Assembly: GCA_015066345.1 (NCBI GenBank)
Contig: SVOQ01000006.1
Span: 1 to 64,000, forward strand
Source of the DNA: Oscillospiraceae bacterium
Lineage (GTDB): Bacteria > Bacillota > Clostridia > Oscillospirales > Acutalibacteraceae
Direction: 5' to 3'
Length of the DNA: 64,000 bases
Numbering within the stretch: the stretch's first letter is position 1; every line of letters begins with the position of its first letter. This document shows, in pieces, positions 9,304 through 17,362 of this stretch. The position numbers were made by a program, and so were the translations under genes. The notes below the pieces were generated by a model. The model saw nothing but the letters and a program-made list of their open reading frames with translations, ran no database searches and had not been told where the DNA came from.

Positions 9304-9801
9304 ATGAGAAAAATCTGTCTTTTTTTATGTTTAATAGTAGCAATATTGGTCTGTTCATCCTGTAAAGCCACTACTTACGGTGATACCCTTCATGCATTTA
9401 CCCGGCGGATGAACAAATTGTCCGATACATATACTTTATCCGAAAGCGGTTATATTCTTGACCAAAAAAGCGATACTTTAACACATTTTTATAAATTCGG
9501 TGAAAATGAAATATTATTGCAATTCAAAACCGACGATAAAAACTATTTAACCGAGATGAATATAGTTTTTAACGGAAACTTCACCGAGGGTACTGAAGAA
9601 TTTATTTTCATAAAAAACTGCATAAGTGCTTTTATTGATAACGAGGAAACAGAAAGAGCATTTTTCACTGAAAAAAGCCTCTCCCAACTACTTGAAACCA
9701 GAAGCAATAAAACCGTCGAAATAAATAAAGGTGACACCCAATTACTATTGGATGTCACCGATTCGGGAACTGTTATTACTGTTGTGAAAAATAATCTTTA
9801 A
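9304..9801 (+). CDS. Small putative lipoprotein, function unknown
   Basis: The 165-residue product begins with a basic residue pair and a hydrophobic stretch ending in LVCSSC (KICLFLCLIVAILVCSSC), an imperfect lipobox that suggests anchoring at Cys20. The rest is a soluble domain of alternating charged and hydrophobic strands (YILDQKSDTLTHFYKFGENE) with no motif I can name. An ATG follows AAGGGG. The 3' end overlaps the end of rdgB on the other strand by 26 bases, so the two transcripts converge. It stands alone on the plus strand between minus-strand operons. Confidence 0.65.
   Translation: MRKICLFLCLIVAILVCSSCKATTYGDTLHAFTRRMNKLSDTYTLSESGYILDQKSDTLTHFYKFGENEILLQFKTDDKNYLTEMNIVFNGNFTEGTEEFIFIKNCISAFIDNEETERAFFTEKSLSQLLETRSNKTVEINKGDTQLLLDVTDSGTVITVVKNNL
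9730..9759 (-). terminator. Terminator of ftsY-rdgB inside the opposing gene
   Basis: GGTGACA and TGTCACC arms, extended by CCAAT/ATTGG, form a strong near-perfect hairpin. On the minus strand it is followed by TTTATTTATTTC, 17 bases past the rdgB stop. It sits within the last codons of the converging lipoprotein gene, so one sequence serves as coding DNA and as terminator. Confidence 0.6.
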
Positions 9802-10378
9802 GTTTTTCGGAAAGAAGTCTTAAAGCATTACCACGATGGCTTAAAGCATCCTTTTCCTCGGGGGTAAGCTCGGCAAAGCTTTTGTCCCCTACCATAAACA
9901 AGGGGTCGTAACCGAAACCACCGTTACCTCTTTCTTCAAAACCGATGTAGCCCTTGCATTCACCACGGGCAGAAATAATATCACCATTTGGGAAAACGCA
10001 ACAAACAACCGAAACGAAACATGCAGTTCTTTCGGGTACTTCAACATCAGTAAGAAGTTTAAGAAGTTTTTGGTTGTTTTTAGCGTCGTTACCGTGCTCA
10101 CCCGCAAAACGTGCGGAATAAACACCGGGCGCACCTACAAGGTAATCAACCGCAAGACCCGAGTCATCTGCAACGCAGGGCATACCGCTTTCGTTGCATC
10201 CGCTCTGAGCCTTAAGAAGTGCGTTTTCGTAGAATGTTTCCCCTGTTTCGTCAACGTCGGTAATTTCAATACCAAGTTGGTCGGCGGTTTTAACGTCTAT
10301 ACCCAAGGGGGAAAGTATGCGGTACAACTCATCCCGCTTTTTCATATTGTGGGTTGCAATTAAAAATTCTTTGCTCAT
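9776..10378 (-). CDS. rdgB: Non-canonical purine NTP pyrophosphatase (RdgB/HAM1)
   Basis: The 200-residue enzyme hydrolyses dITP, ITP and XTP to monophosphates and keeps deaminated purines out of DNA. Diagnostic segments are IATHNMKKRDELYRIL at the N-terminus (substrate phosphate contact), DDSGLAVDYLVGAPGVYSAR, GFGYDPLFMV and SHRGNALRLL. Length and motif order are normal. Its ATG shares one base with the ftsY stop (TAATG), so it is translated with ftsY. The 3' end overlaps the converging lipoprotein gene. Confidence 0.95.
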   Translation of the reverse strand: MSKEFLIATHNMKKRDELYRILSPLGIDVKTADQLGIEITDVDETGETFYENALLKAQSGCNESGMPCVADDSGLAVDYLVGAPGVYSARFAGEHGNDAKNNQKLLKLLTDVEVPERTACFVSVVCCVFPNGDIISARGECKGYIGFEERGNGGFGYDPLFMVGDKSFAELTPEEKDALSHRGNALRLLSEKLKDYFSQQ

Positions 10379-11607
10379 TAACCAAACAACCTCCCGAAGA
10401 AACCTTTTTTCTTTTTGGGATTTTCTTCTTCCTTAGGTTCTTCTATTGTTTCATCAGCAATTTCTTCGGTTACGGTTTCAACTGCATCTTCAATCACTTC
10501 TGATTCGTCAACAATATCCGCATCTTCAACCTGAGCCTGTGTTTCAACATTCTCAGCGTCTTCCGCCTGAATTTCTGCCATTGCCTCAAAGATTTCACCC
10601 ATAGCCTGAGCGAGTTCATTTTCCTCTGTATTGGTAACAGACTCAACTTCCTCTTTGATTTTTGAAAGGTCAATGTCATCTTCCTCGTAATCCTCAGGAA
10701 GTGCCTCAAAAAGACCCTCCGCAAAGGCTTTGGGGTTAAAGGGTTGTAAATCGTCTATACCCTCGCCCACACCGATAAATTTAACGGGTACTTTAAGGTC
10801 ATTTTTAATTGAAAGCACCACACCACCACGGGCAGTGCCGTCAAGTTTTGTGAGGATAATACCCGTAATTTCGGCAATTTTTGCAAACTCACGGGCCTGA
10901 TTAACCGCATTCTGACCCGTTGTAGCGTCAAGCACAAGCAACACCTCACGGTCGGAATAAGGAAGTTCACGGTCAATGACTCTGTAAATTTTACCTAATT
11001 CTTCCATAAGGTTCTTTTTGTTGTGAAGTCTACCTGCGGTGTCGCAGATAATAATCTCAGTACCACGGGCTTTAGCGGCGGAAATTGTATCAAAAATAAC
11101 TGCCGCAGGGTCCGCACCCTCTTTGTGTTTTACAATGTCAACTCCTGCCCTCTCAGCCCATACATCAAGCTGGTCTATGGCAGCAGCACGGAATGTATCC
11201 GCCGCCGCAAGAATTACGCTTTTACCCTCGGCTTTATAACGTGCGGCAAGCTTACCGATAGTGGTAGTTTTACCAACGCCGTTAACACCGATAACAAGAA
11301 TGACTGAGGGAATGGTAATAAGACCCATATCCTCGCCACCCTCAAGCATATCCGCAACAATATCCTTGATTTCGGTTTTAACATCCGCAGGATTTTTAAT
11401 ACCTTTTTTACGAACAATATCATTAAGACGAAGTGTAATTTCCGACGCGGTAGAAACGCCAACGTCACCCATTACAAGTGCTTCTTCAAGCTCATCAAAA
11501 AGTTCCTGGTCAATGGATGTATAACTATCAAGAACATTATCAATAGCACCCGATACATTTTTTCTTGTTTTTCTTAATCCGAAGTTTATTTTTTTAAAAA
11601 TGCCCAA
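10378..11607 (-). CDS. ftsY: Signal recognition particle receptor FtsY, with C-terminal acidic tail
   Basis: This is the SRP receptor GTPase that docks ribosome-SRP complexes at the membrane. The N domain (residues 1-85) starts almost at once and is followed by the G domain with GVNGVGKTTT (107-116), DTAGRLH (189-195), TKLDG (253-257) and the closing FIGVGEGIDDLQPFN. After residue 303 comes an unusual tail of about 106 residues, very rich in Glu and Asp, ending in KKKKGFFGRLFG. In most FtsY proteins the acidic A domain with its basic-amphipathic membrane peptide is at the N-terminus; here a similar module is at the C-terminus. The start is TTG, eight bases after AGGAG. rdgB follows with overlapping codons. 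Confidence 0.95.
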   Translation of the reverse strand: MGIFKKINFGLRKTRKNVSGAIDNVLDSYTSIDQELFDELEEALVMGDVGVSTASEITLRLNDIVRKKGIKNPADVKTEIKDIVADMLEGGEDMGLITIPSVILVIGVNGVGKTTTIGKLAARYKAEGKSVILAAADTFRAAAIDQLDVWAERAGVDIVKHKEGADPAAVIFDTISAAKARGTEIIICDTAGRLHNKKNLMEELGKIYRVIDRELPYSDREVLLVLDATTGQNAVNQAREFAKIAEITGIILTKLDGTARGGVVLSIKNDLKVPVKFIGVGEGIDDLQPFNPKAFAEGLFEALPEDYEEDDIDLSKIKEEVESVTNTEENELAQAMGEIFEAMAEIQAEDAENVETQAQVEDADIVDESEVIEDAVETVTEEIADETIEEPKEEENPKKKKGFFGRLFG

Positions 11608-11627
11608 ATGAAAAACTCCTTTTTTCA

Positions 11628-11680
11628 GTTAGGAGTTAGGAGTTAGGAGTGAGGAGTTTCGGGGCTTACGCCATATTATA
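11628..11680. repeat. TTAGGAG heptad tract plus GGC/GCC hairpin unit
   Basis: Four near-identical heptads (TTAGGAG, last one TGAGGAG) run at 11628-11657 just upstream of ftsY. They are followed by GGGGCTTACGCCATATTATA (11661-11680), which on the minus strand is the TATAAT...GGC-loop-GCCCC unit found in the other repeat regions. The TATAAT here could also act as an ftsY -10 box, but no good -35 is visible. Confidence 0.6.
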
Positions 11681-11799
11681 AACAAAACTCCCGACTCTTT
11701 TACTCGTATCTCTTAGCTGTGTGATAATATATTTGCTGTTTTTATAAACTGTAGGCGTGTGTTATATATTTACATACCTCAACCGACGTATAGCCGAAA

Positions 11800-11901
11800 G
11801 AGAACTACCCACCACCGCTAACGCGGTCCCCCTCCCTATTTCATCACAGATGAAACAGGGATGATAAGCTATCGCATTACTTTAACATTATTTGTAATCG
11901 G
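11800..11901 (+). repeat. Dispersed hairpin element, copy 1
   Basis: This shares GAGAACTACCCACCACCGCT, GCGGTCCCCCTCCCT and GGGATGATAAG with copies at about 28353 and 55342. Between the constant parts lies a perfect hairpin at 11834-11860 (TTTCATC, loop ACA, GATGAAA) inside a CCCT/AGGG clamp. Its 3' end (ATCGCATTAC ... AATCGG) is more diverged than in the other copies. No reading frame is evident. Confidence 0.75.
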
Positions 11902-11920
11902 AAGCGAATGATTCCCCGAT

Positions 11921-11947
11921 AATTTTGCATTCTGCATTTTGCATTTT
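11921..11947. repeat. ATTTTGC/ATTCTGC heptad tract
   Basis: Tandem heptads ATTTTGC and ATTCTGC run for about 27 bases. The same tract recurs at 55421-55455 and, inverted, at 43748-43766. Confidence 0.6.
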
Positions 11948-11963
11948 ACGTCAGGTCAAACTT

Positions 11964-12008
11964 AAAGGTACTGCGAGTGGGATAAATCAAGTCAGACGCC
12001 CAAGATTA
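11964..12008. repeat. 45 bp direct repeat, copy 1
   Basis: It is identical to 12072-12116 over 45 bases, from AAAGGTACTGCG to CCCAAGATTA, at a 108-base period. On its left side the minus strand reads codons for KFDLT and a stop, the same five residues that end SMC but with different synonymous codons. Confidence 0.8.
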
Positions 12009-12071
12009 TCTCTAAAACAATTTGGCTTAAGATTGGGATGTATGACGTAGATTTATAACACGAAGCTGTAC

Positions 12072-12116
12072 AAAGGTACTGCGAGTGGGATAAATCAAGT
12101 CAGACGCCCAAGATTA
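12072..12116. repeat. 45 bp direct repeat, copy 2, abutting smc
   Basis: The second exact copy ends on the TAA stop codon of smc (12114-12116). The 63 bases between the copies are unlike either. Together the copies fill most of the gap between smc and the repeat mosaic. Confidence 0.8.
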
Positions 12117-15100
12117 AGTCAAATCAAACTTACTTGCCATTTCTGCTGTCTTAAGTTCAAGAAGTTTCGATACACCTTTTTCCTGCATTGTAACGCCGTA
12201 GAGCATATCCGCTTCTTCCATTGTACCGCGGCGGTGTGTAATGAGGATAAACTGAGTGTTATCGGTCATTCTGCGTACGTAGTTTGCGTAACGGACAACG
12301 TTAACGTCGTCAAGAGCCGCTTCAACCTCGTCAAAAATACAGAACGGACAAGGATTAATCTTAAGAATGGAGAAAAGAAGTGCAATTGCAGAAAGACCCT
12401 TTTCACCACCTGAAAGAAGTGAAATATTCTGAACGTTCTTGCCGGGGGGTTGAACCTTAATATCAATGTCGCATTCAAGAACATCGTTTTCGTCCGTAAG
12501 CACAAGTGCTGCTTTACCGCCACCGAAAAGTTCGGCGAAAGTCTGACCGAAACTGAAATTGATTTTATCAAACTGTTCTTTAAACTGAACGCCCATTTTA
12601 CCCGTAAGTTCGTTAATAAGTTTAATAAGTTCGGCTTTGGATTTTTCTACATCGTTAACCTGACCGAACATAAAGTTATAACGCTCGGAAACTTCTTTGT
12701 ACTCCTCAATAGCCGCAACGTTTACGTTACCGAGACCGCGGATTTTACCCTTAAGTTCGTTAAGACGTTTCTTGGCTTCGGGAACATCCTCAATAACTAT
12801 ATTAAGTTCCTCTGCCTCGCGACGTGTTAACTCGTACTCGTCAAAGAGTTTGTTGGAAATATCGTCAAACTCTTTTTGCATAGTATCTCTACGCTCGGTA
12901 AGTCTTGCTTTTTCGCCACTGAGTTTTTCGCGTTCCTCAGTTTTTTCTCTTTCAAGAATACGAAGTTTGCCTGTTTCCTGTTCGAACTGTTCACGTTTCC
13001 GGATTTCTTCGGCAATTTTTTCTTTTGAAAGTGCACTCTGTTCTCTGAGTCCTGCTGCTTCCGCATTAAGAACTTCAATACGCTTTCTTATTTCTTCGTT
13101 TCTTAAGTTGATTTCTTCTATTTCGTCATTTAACTGAGAAAGTTTATCTTTATGGCTTGTACTTCTGCCCTGAAGTCTTGTAATTTCTTCCTGTTTTGCT
13201 TCAATTTCCTTTTGTGCCGTAGCAATTTCAAGGTTAATATCCGCCGCATCCGCAGTAAGTTTTTCGCGTTTTTCTCTTAAACTTTCACGGTCACCCGTAA
13301 GTGCACTGAGTTCGTTTTCAACCTCTTCCATTTCTTTCTGGAGTTGTGAAAGTTTCTCACTTGCACCCGAAGCATTCTGATTAATAGTATTAATACGCTC
13401 TTTAAGTTGTGCTTTTTCTTCAAGAGCCTGTTCACGTGCATCCGTAAGGTTTTTAAGATTACCCTCTTTAAGTGCAAGTAAACCCTCAACGCGGATTTTA
13501 TCTTCACCCAAAGCGGTAATTTCCGCTTTGCAACCGTCAAGTTCAGCGGTTACGGATGAACAATTTTCCTGTTGCAAACGAACGTCATTAAGTAAAATTT
13601 CAAGGTTCTGTGCAAGTTCTTCACACTGAGTTTTAAGTCTTTCGACCTCGTTACCACGACTGAGAATACCCGCATTCTGGAGTTTAGCACCACCGGTCAT
13701 TGAACCGCCTGCGTTTACAACTTGTCCGTCAAGGGTAACAATCTTGAATTTATAGTTGAATTTCTTTGCAATGGATATAGCCGCATCCAAATCCTCCGCC
13801 ACAACGGTACGACCTAAAAGGGAGTTAATTACATCGCTGTATTTACTCTGGAATTCAACGAGTTTTGATGCAATGTTAATATAACCGTAGCAGTCATCAA
13901 GACCCTTTTCCTCCATAACTCTACCTTTAATAGCCGTAAGGGGTAAGAATGTGGCTCTACCTGCTCTGCTTTCTTTAAGGAAACCAATGGCTTTTTTAGC
14001 ATCATTTTCGGTATCGGTAATAATATTCTGAATCTGAGCACCGAGAGCGGTTTCAATTGCTAAGGAATACTTATCACTAACGCTTATAATCCGGGATACA
14101 GGGGCGTGAATACCCTTTAATGTACCGCGACGAACCTCACGCATAACCGCTTTAACGCTACCCTGATAACCTTCCATATTCTTTTCAAGGTCCGAAAGCA
14201 TATTAAGACGGGATTCTTTAATCTGAATTTCGTTACGAAGATTATTTTCCTGCTCTTTTAATTTTTCGAGTTTTTCAAGACGTTTTTCAGCAAGTAACTC
14301 AATTCCCGAAAGTGAGTTATTAAGTTCCGTACTGCGTTCTGTAATTCTTTCAAGTTCACAAACCACGTCGTTTTTCTCTTTTACAAGAGCATCAATTATT
14401 GGTTGTTGGTTTTCTTGTGCTTCTTCAATAACCTTAATACGGTTTTCGATTTCCTCAATTGATGAAGCGGCGGTTGAAACCACGACTCTGTTATCCGCTA
14501 TCTGAAGCGAAAGGCTCGACACCTTTTCGGAAAGTTCAATGCTACGTTGAGCGGATTTACTGTTTTCGTCACTTAAAGAATCCAGTTCCTTTGAAAATGA
14601 CTCTAACTCCTGACGTTTTGTATTTATTACGTCCGTAAGTTCTGAAATTACCTTCTGGGCTTCTTCCATCTGTCGGGCAATTTCCGTATCAGTATCATTT
14701 TCCTCTGTTTTTTCCCGTTCAATACGTTCGATTGTTTCATTGTTGTGTTCTATGGTATTTTCCTGAACCGCAACCTGACTTTCCAATAAAGCGGCTTGTT
14801 CCTCAAGTTGAGTTGAAGCACGTCTTATTTCATCAACCGCAACGGTAATCTTCTGAGAATCAACAATTGCAGAGTCGATTTTTCCGGTTATTTCATCAAG
14901 AACCTTGCACACCTCGTTGTACTGTGCATCGGTTATTGTAATTTTCTTTTCGTATTCACGCAGGTCATTTTTGGTCTTTTCGATAGTGAAAAGCCAAAGA
15001 CCGATTTCGAGATTTTTCTTTTCCCCTGCGTATTCGAGGAATTTCTGAGCCTTTTCGCTCTGTACCTTTAAGGGACCGACGCGGGATTCAAGTTCTGTAA

Positions 15101-15683
15101 GAATATCCCTGAGTCTTAAAAGGTTTTCCTCCGCCTGATTAAGGCGACGCATAGCATCCGCACGGCGGTATCTGTAATGGGAAATTCCTGCGGCTTCCTC
15201 CAGCATATCACGACGGTCCTCGGATTTACCCGAAATAAGAGTTTCGACCTTACCCTGACTAATCATTGAATAACCGTCACGACCAAGACCCGTATCCATA
15301 AACAACTCGTGGATATCCCTGAGTCTTGCAGTTTCGCCGTTTATTTTATATTCACTTTCACCCGAACGGTAATAACGTCTTGTAACGGTTACTGTCTTTT
15401 GGGGATTGTTAAGTGCCATATCGGAGTTATCGAGCTTTAATGTTACCTCGGCGAAACCTACCGCACGACGGGAATCGGTACCGCTGAAAATAACGTCCTC
15501 CATTTTGGAGCCTCGAAGATTTTTGGTTGACTGTTCGCCCAATACCCAACGCATAGCATCGGAAAGATTACTCTTACCGCTACCGTTAGGACCGACAACT
15601 GCCGTTATGCCTTTACCGAAATCAAGAACTGTCTTATCGGGAAAGGATTTGAAACCTTGCATTTCAATGGCTTTAAGATACAT
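12114..15683 (-). CDS. smc: Chromosome segregation protein SMC
   Basis: The 1189-residue SMC ATPase forms the condensin core that organises and separates chromosomes with ScpA/ScpB. It shows Walker A GPNGSGKSNLSDAMRWVLGE at the N-terminus, two long coiled coils, the hinge around residues 510-680 (KGIHAPVSRIISVSDKYS; GGSMTGGAKL), and the C-terminal signature LLSGGEKGLSAIALLFSILK with Walker B CIFDEVEAALDD. Length is typical. Its ATG directly follows the TAA of the radical SAM gene, with no gap, so it is cotranslated with that gene and rnc. The stop codon coincides with the edge of a 45 bp repeat. Confidence 0.97.
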   Translation of the reverse strand: MYLKAIEMQGFKSFPDKTVLDFGKGITAVVGPNGSGKSNLSDAMRWVLGEQSTKNLRGSKMEDVIFSGTDSRRAVGFAEVTLKLDNSDMALNNPQKTVTVTRRYYRSGESEYKINGETARLRDIHELFMDTGLGRDGYSMISQGKVETLISGKSEDRRDMLEEAAGISHYRYRRADAMRRLNQAEENLLRLRDILTELESRVGPLKVQSEKAQKFLEYAGEKKNLEIGLWLFTIEKTKNDLREYEKKITITDAQYNEVCKVLDEITGKIDSAIVDSQKITVAVDEIRRASTQLEEQAALLESQVAVQENTIEHNNETIERIEREKTEENDTDTEIARQMEEAQKVISELTDVINTKRQELESFSKELDSLSDENSKSAQRSIELSEKVSSLSLQIADNRVVVSTAASSIEEIENRIKVIEEAQENQQPIIDALVKEKNDVVCELERITERSTELNNSLSGIELLAEKRLEKLEKLKEQENNLRNEIQIKESRLNMLSDLEKNMEGYQGSVKAVMREVRRGTLKGIHAPVSRIISVSDKYSLAIETALGAQIQNIITDTENDAKKAIGFLKESRAGRATFLPLTAIKGRVMEEKGLDDCYGYINIASKLVEFQSKYSDVINSLLGRTVVAEDLDAAISIAKKFNYKFKIVTLDGQVVNAGGSMTGGAKLQNAGILSRGNEVERLKTQCEELAQNLEILLNDVRLQQENCSSVTAELDGCKAEITALGEDKIRVEGLLALKEGNLKNLTDAREQALEEKAQLKERINTINQNASGASEKLSQLQKEMEEVENELSALTGDRESLREKREKLTADAADINLEIATAQKEIEAKQEEITRLQGRSTSHKDKLSQLNDEIEEINLRNEEIRKRIEVLNAEAAGLREQSALSKEKIAEEIRKREQFEQETGKLRILEREKTEEREKLSGEKARLTERRDTMQKEFDDISNKLFDEYELTRREAEELNIVIEDVPEAKKRLNELKGKIRGLGNVNVAAIEEYKEVSERYNFMFGQVNDVEKSKAELIKLINELTGKMGVQFKEQFDKINFSFGQTFAELFGGGKAALVLTDENDVLECDIDIKVQPPGKNVQNISLLSGGEKGLSAIALLFSILKINPCPFCIFDEVEAALDDVNVVRYANYVRRMTDNTQFILITHRRGTMEEADMLYGVTMQEKGVSKLLELKTAEMASKFDLT

Positions 15684-16685
15684 TTATTTTCGACCTTTCA
15701 GTTTTAATTCGTACTTACTTAGACTTTCATCACCCTTAACGGTGATGGTATAACCTTCGTTTAAAAGTAGTTGCTTGTTGCAACCCTTATGTCCTGTCAT
15801 TTTTGATATTTCCGAGGGCTTTACAAATACGGTGAAATCTTTATCATCTTTGAAATCTTTAAGTTTTTCTTTAAGAATATGCAGATAAACTGCCGATTCG
15901 CAAAGTTCACCGAAAGCGGGGTGATACACACCCGCCACAAAGCCTTCTTCCACATTACCGCCCGAGTGAAGCCCCAGACGAATGACTTTTATATTGTTAT
16001 CGTGAAATTTCTTTAATAATTTACCGCAGATTTCAACTGCGTTTTCGAGGGTCTGCGGAGTAAACTCCCCTGTTTTATACTTTTCACAAAGTTCAGTACC
16101 CTCAAGGACTACCGTGGGATAAATACGCACCGTGTCGGGCTTAATGGATATAATATCATCACCCGTTTTAAGGGTCTTATCATCCGTATCACCTAAAAGC
16201 CCCGTCATCATCTGTAATCCAAGGGAAAATCCCTTTGCTTTTATAAGATGTGATGCGGTAAAAATATCTTCACGGGTGTGACCCCTTTTGTTGAGAGTCA
16301 AAACTTCTTCGTCGGTGCTTTGTGCTCCCAACTCAATGGATTTAACGTGGTATTCTTTTAGAATATCAAGAATTTCCTCGTCAATGGCATCGGGTCTTGT
16401 GGAAATACGCACACCGTTGAAAAAGCCCTTTTCAATAAAAGGTTTACTCGCTTCAAGAAGTGAAATCATATACTCCTTCGGTATAGCCGTAAAACTACCG
16501 CCGAAAAAAGCAACCTCCGTATTGAGGGGTTCGTTGTTATCATTCACCGCTTTTTCGAGAGTTTCTGTTACATCCTCGGGTGTAAGCGGTTTTACAGACC
16601 CCGATATAGTTTTCTGGTTACAGAATGAACACTGATGGGGACACCCCATATGGGGTACAAACAAAGAGATATTGGCGTGTTTCAT
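15684..16685 (-). CDS. Radical SAM protein, Elp3-like (COG1243)
   Basis: The 333-residue protein has the radical SAM cluster motif CPHQCSFC near residue 14 (C-x3-C-x2-C), followed by the strand-turn AFFGGSFTAIP and the RISTRPD and IELGAQSTDEEVL segments of the Elp3-like clade. It has no acetyltransferase domain, so it is the short bacterial form often encoded beside rnc and smc in Clostridia. The substrate is unknown; RNA modification is an inference from the clade. Its ATG overlaps the rnc TGA (ATGA), and its stop abuts the smc start. Confidence 0.85.
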   Translation of the reverse strand: MKHANISLFVPHMGCPHQCSFCNQKTISGSVKPLTPEDVTETLEKAVNDNNEPLNTEVAFFGGSFTAIPKEYMISLLEASKPFIEKGFFNGVRISTRPDAIDEEILDILKEYHVKSIELGAQSTDEEVLTLNKRGHTREDIFTASHLIKAKGFSLGLQMMTGLLGDTDDKTLKTGDDIISIKPDTVRIYPTVVLEGTELCEKYKTGEFTPQTLENAVEICGKLLKKFHDNNIKVIRLGLHSGGNVEEGFVAGVYHPAFGELCESAVYLHILKEKLKDFKDDKDFTVFVKPSEISKMTGHKGCNKQLLLNEGYTITVKGDESLSKYELKLKGRK

Positions 16686-17353
16686 TTTTTTATTTTTAAA
16701 AGAGCGTCACCCGCCGCCGCTTGTTCTGCTTCTTTTTTACTCTTTCCGTCACCCTTGCCTATGATTTCACCGTTAAGTTTTACCACGAATGAAAATACCT
16801 TTTCGTGGTCGGGACCGCTTTCGCCCACTTCTTCATAGACAATTGTGTTACCTTTGTTTTTCTGTATTTCTTCCTGCAGAAGTGATTTATTATCTTTGAA
16901 ACTTGCCTCGCGTTTAACTGCATCTTTAATAAAACCGAGGATATATGGTCTTACAACATCAAAACCGCCGTCGAGATACATAGCCGCTATAACCGCTTCA
17001 AAAGCATCGGATACAATTGACGGTCTGTTTCTGCCGCCTGAATGTTCCTCGCCCCTGCCCATAAAGATATGCTCACCCAAAGAAATCTTTTCGGCAAATT
17101 TAAAAAGCGATTTTTCGCAAACTACCGCCGCCCTGAGTTTAGTAAGTTCGCCCTCGGGACGACCCTTGAACTCGTGAAAAAGATATTCCGCAGTAACGAA
17201 ACCCAAAACCGAGTCACCTAAAAACTCAAGTCTTTCGTTATCACGTGGAAGTTTGTTCTCATTGGCATATGATGAATGTGTAAGTGCCGTTTTGAGCAAT
17301 TCTTTATCATTAAATTCATAACCGATAATTGCTTCAAAATCTGTAATACTCAT
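16682..17353 (-). CDS. rnc: Ribonuclease III
   Basis: The 223-residue endonuclease cleaves double-stranded RNA in rRNA and mRNA processing. The catalytic signature NERLEFLGDSVLGFVTAEYL is at residues 40-59, and the second acidic cluster is DAFEAVIAAMYLDGG. A C-terminal double-stranded RNA binding domain ends in GKGDGKSKKEAEQAAAGDAL. Length and order are standard. The gene lies nine bases after trmFO and overlaps the radical SAM gene, in the common rnc-smc neighbourhood. Confidence 0.96.
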   Translation of the reverse strand: MSITDFEAIIGYEFNDKELLKTALTHSSYANENKLPRDNERLEFLGDSVLGFVTAEYLFHEFKGRPEGELTKLRAAVVCEKSLFKFAEKISLGEHIFMGRGEEHSGGRNRPSIVSDAFEAVIAAMYLDGGFDVVRPYILGFIKDAVKREASFKDNKSLLQEEIQKNKGNTIVYEEVGESGPDHEKVFSFVVKLNGEIIGKGDGKSKKEAEQAAAGDALLKIKK

Positions 17354-17362
17354 AACTACCTC

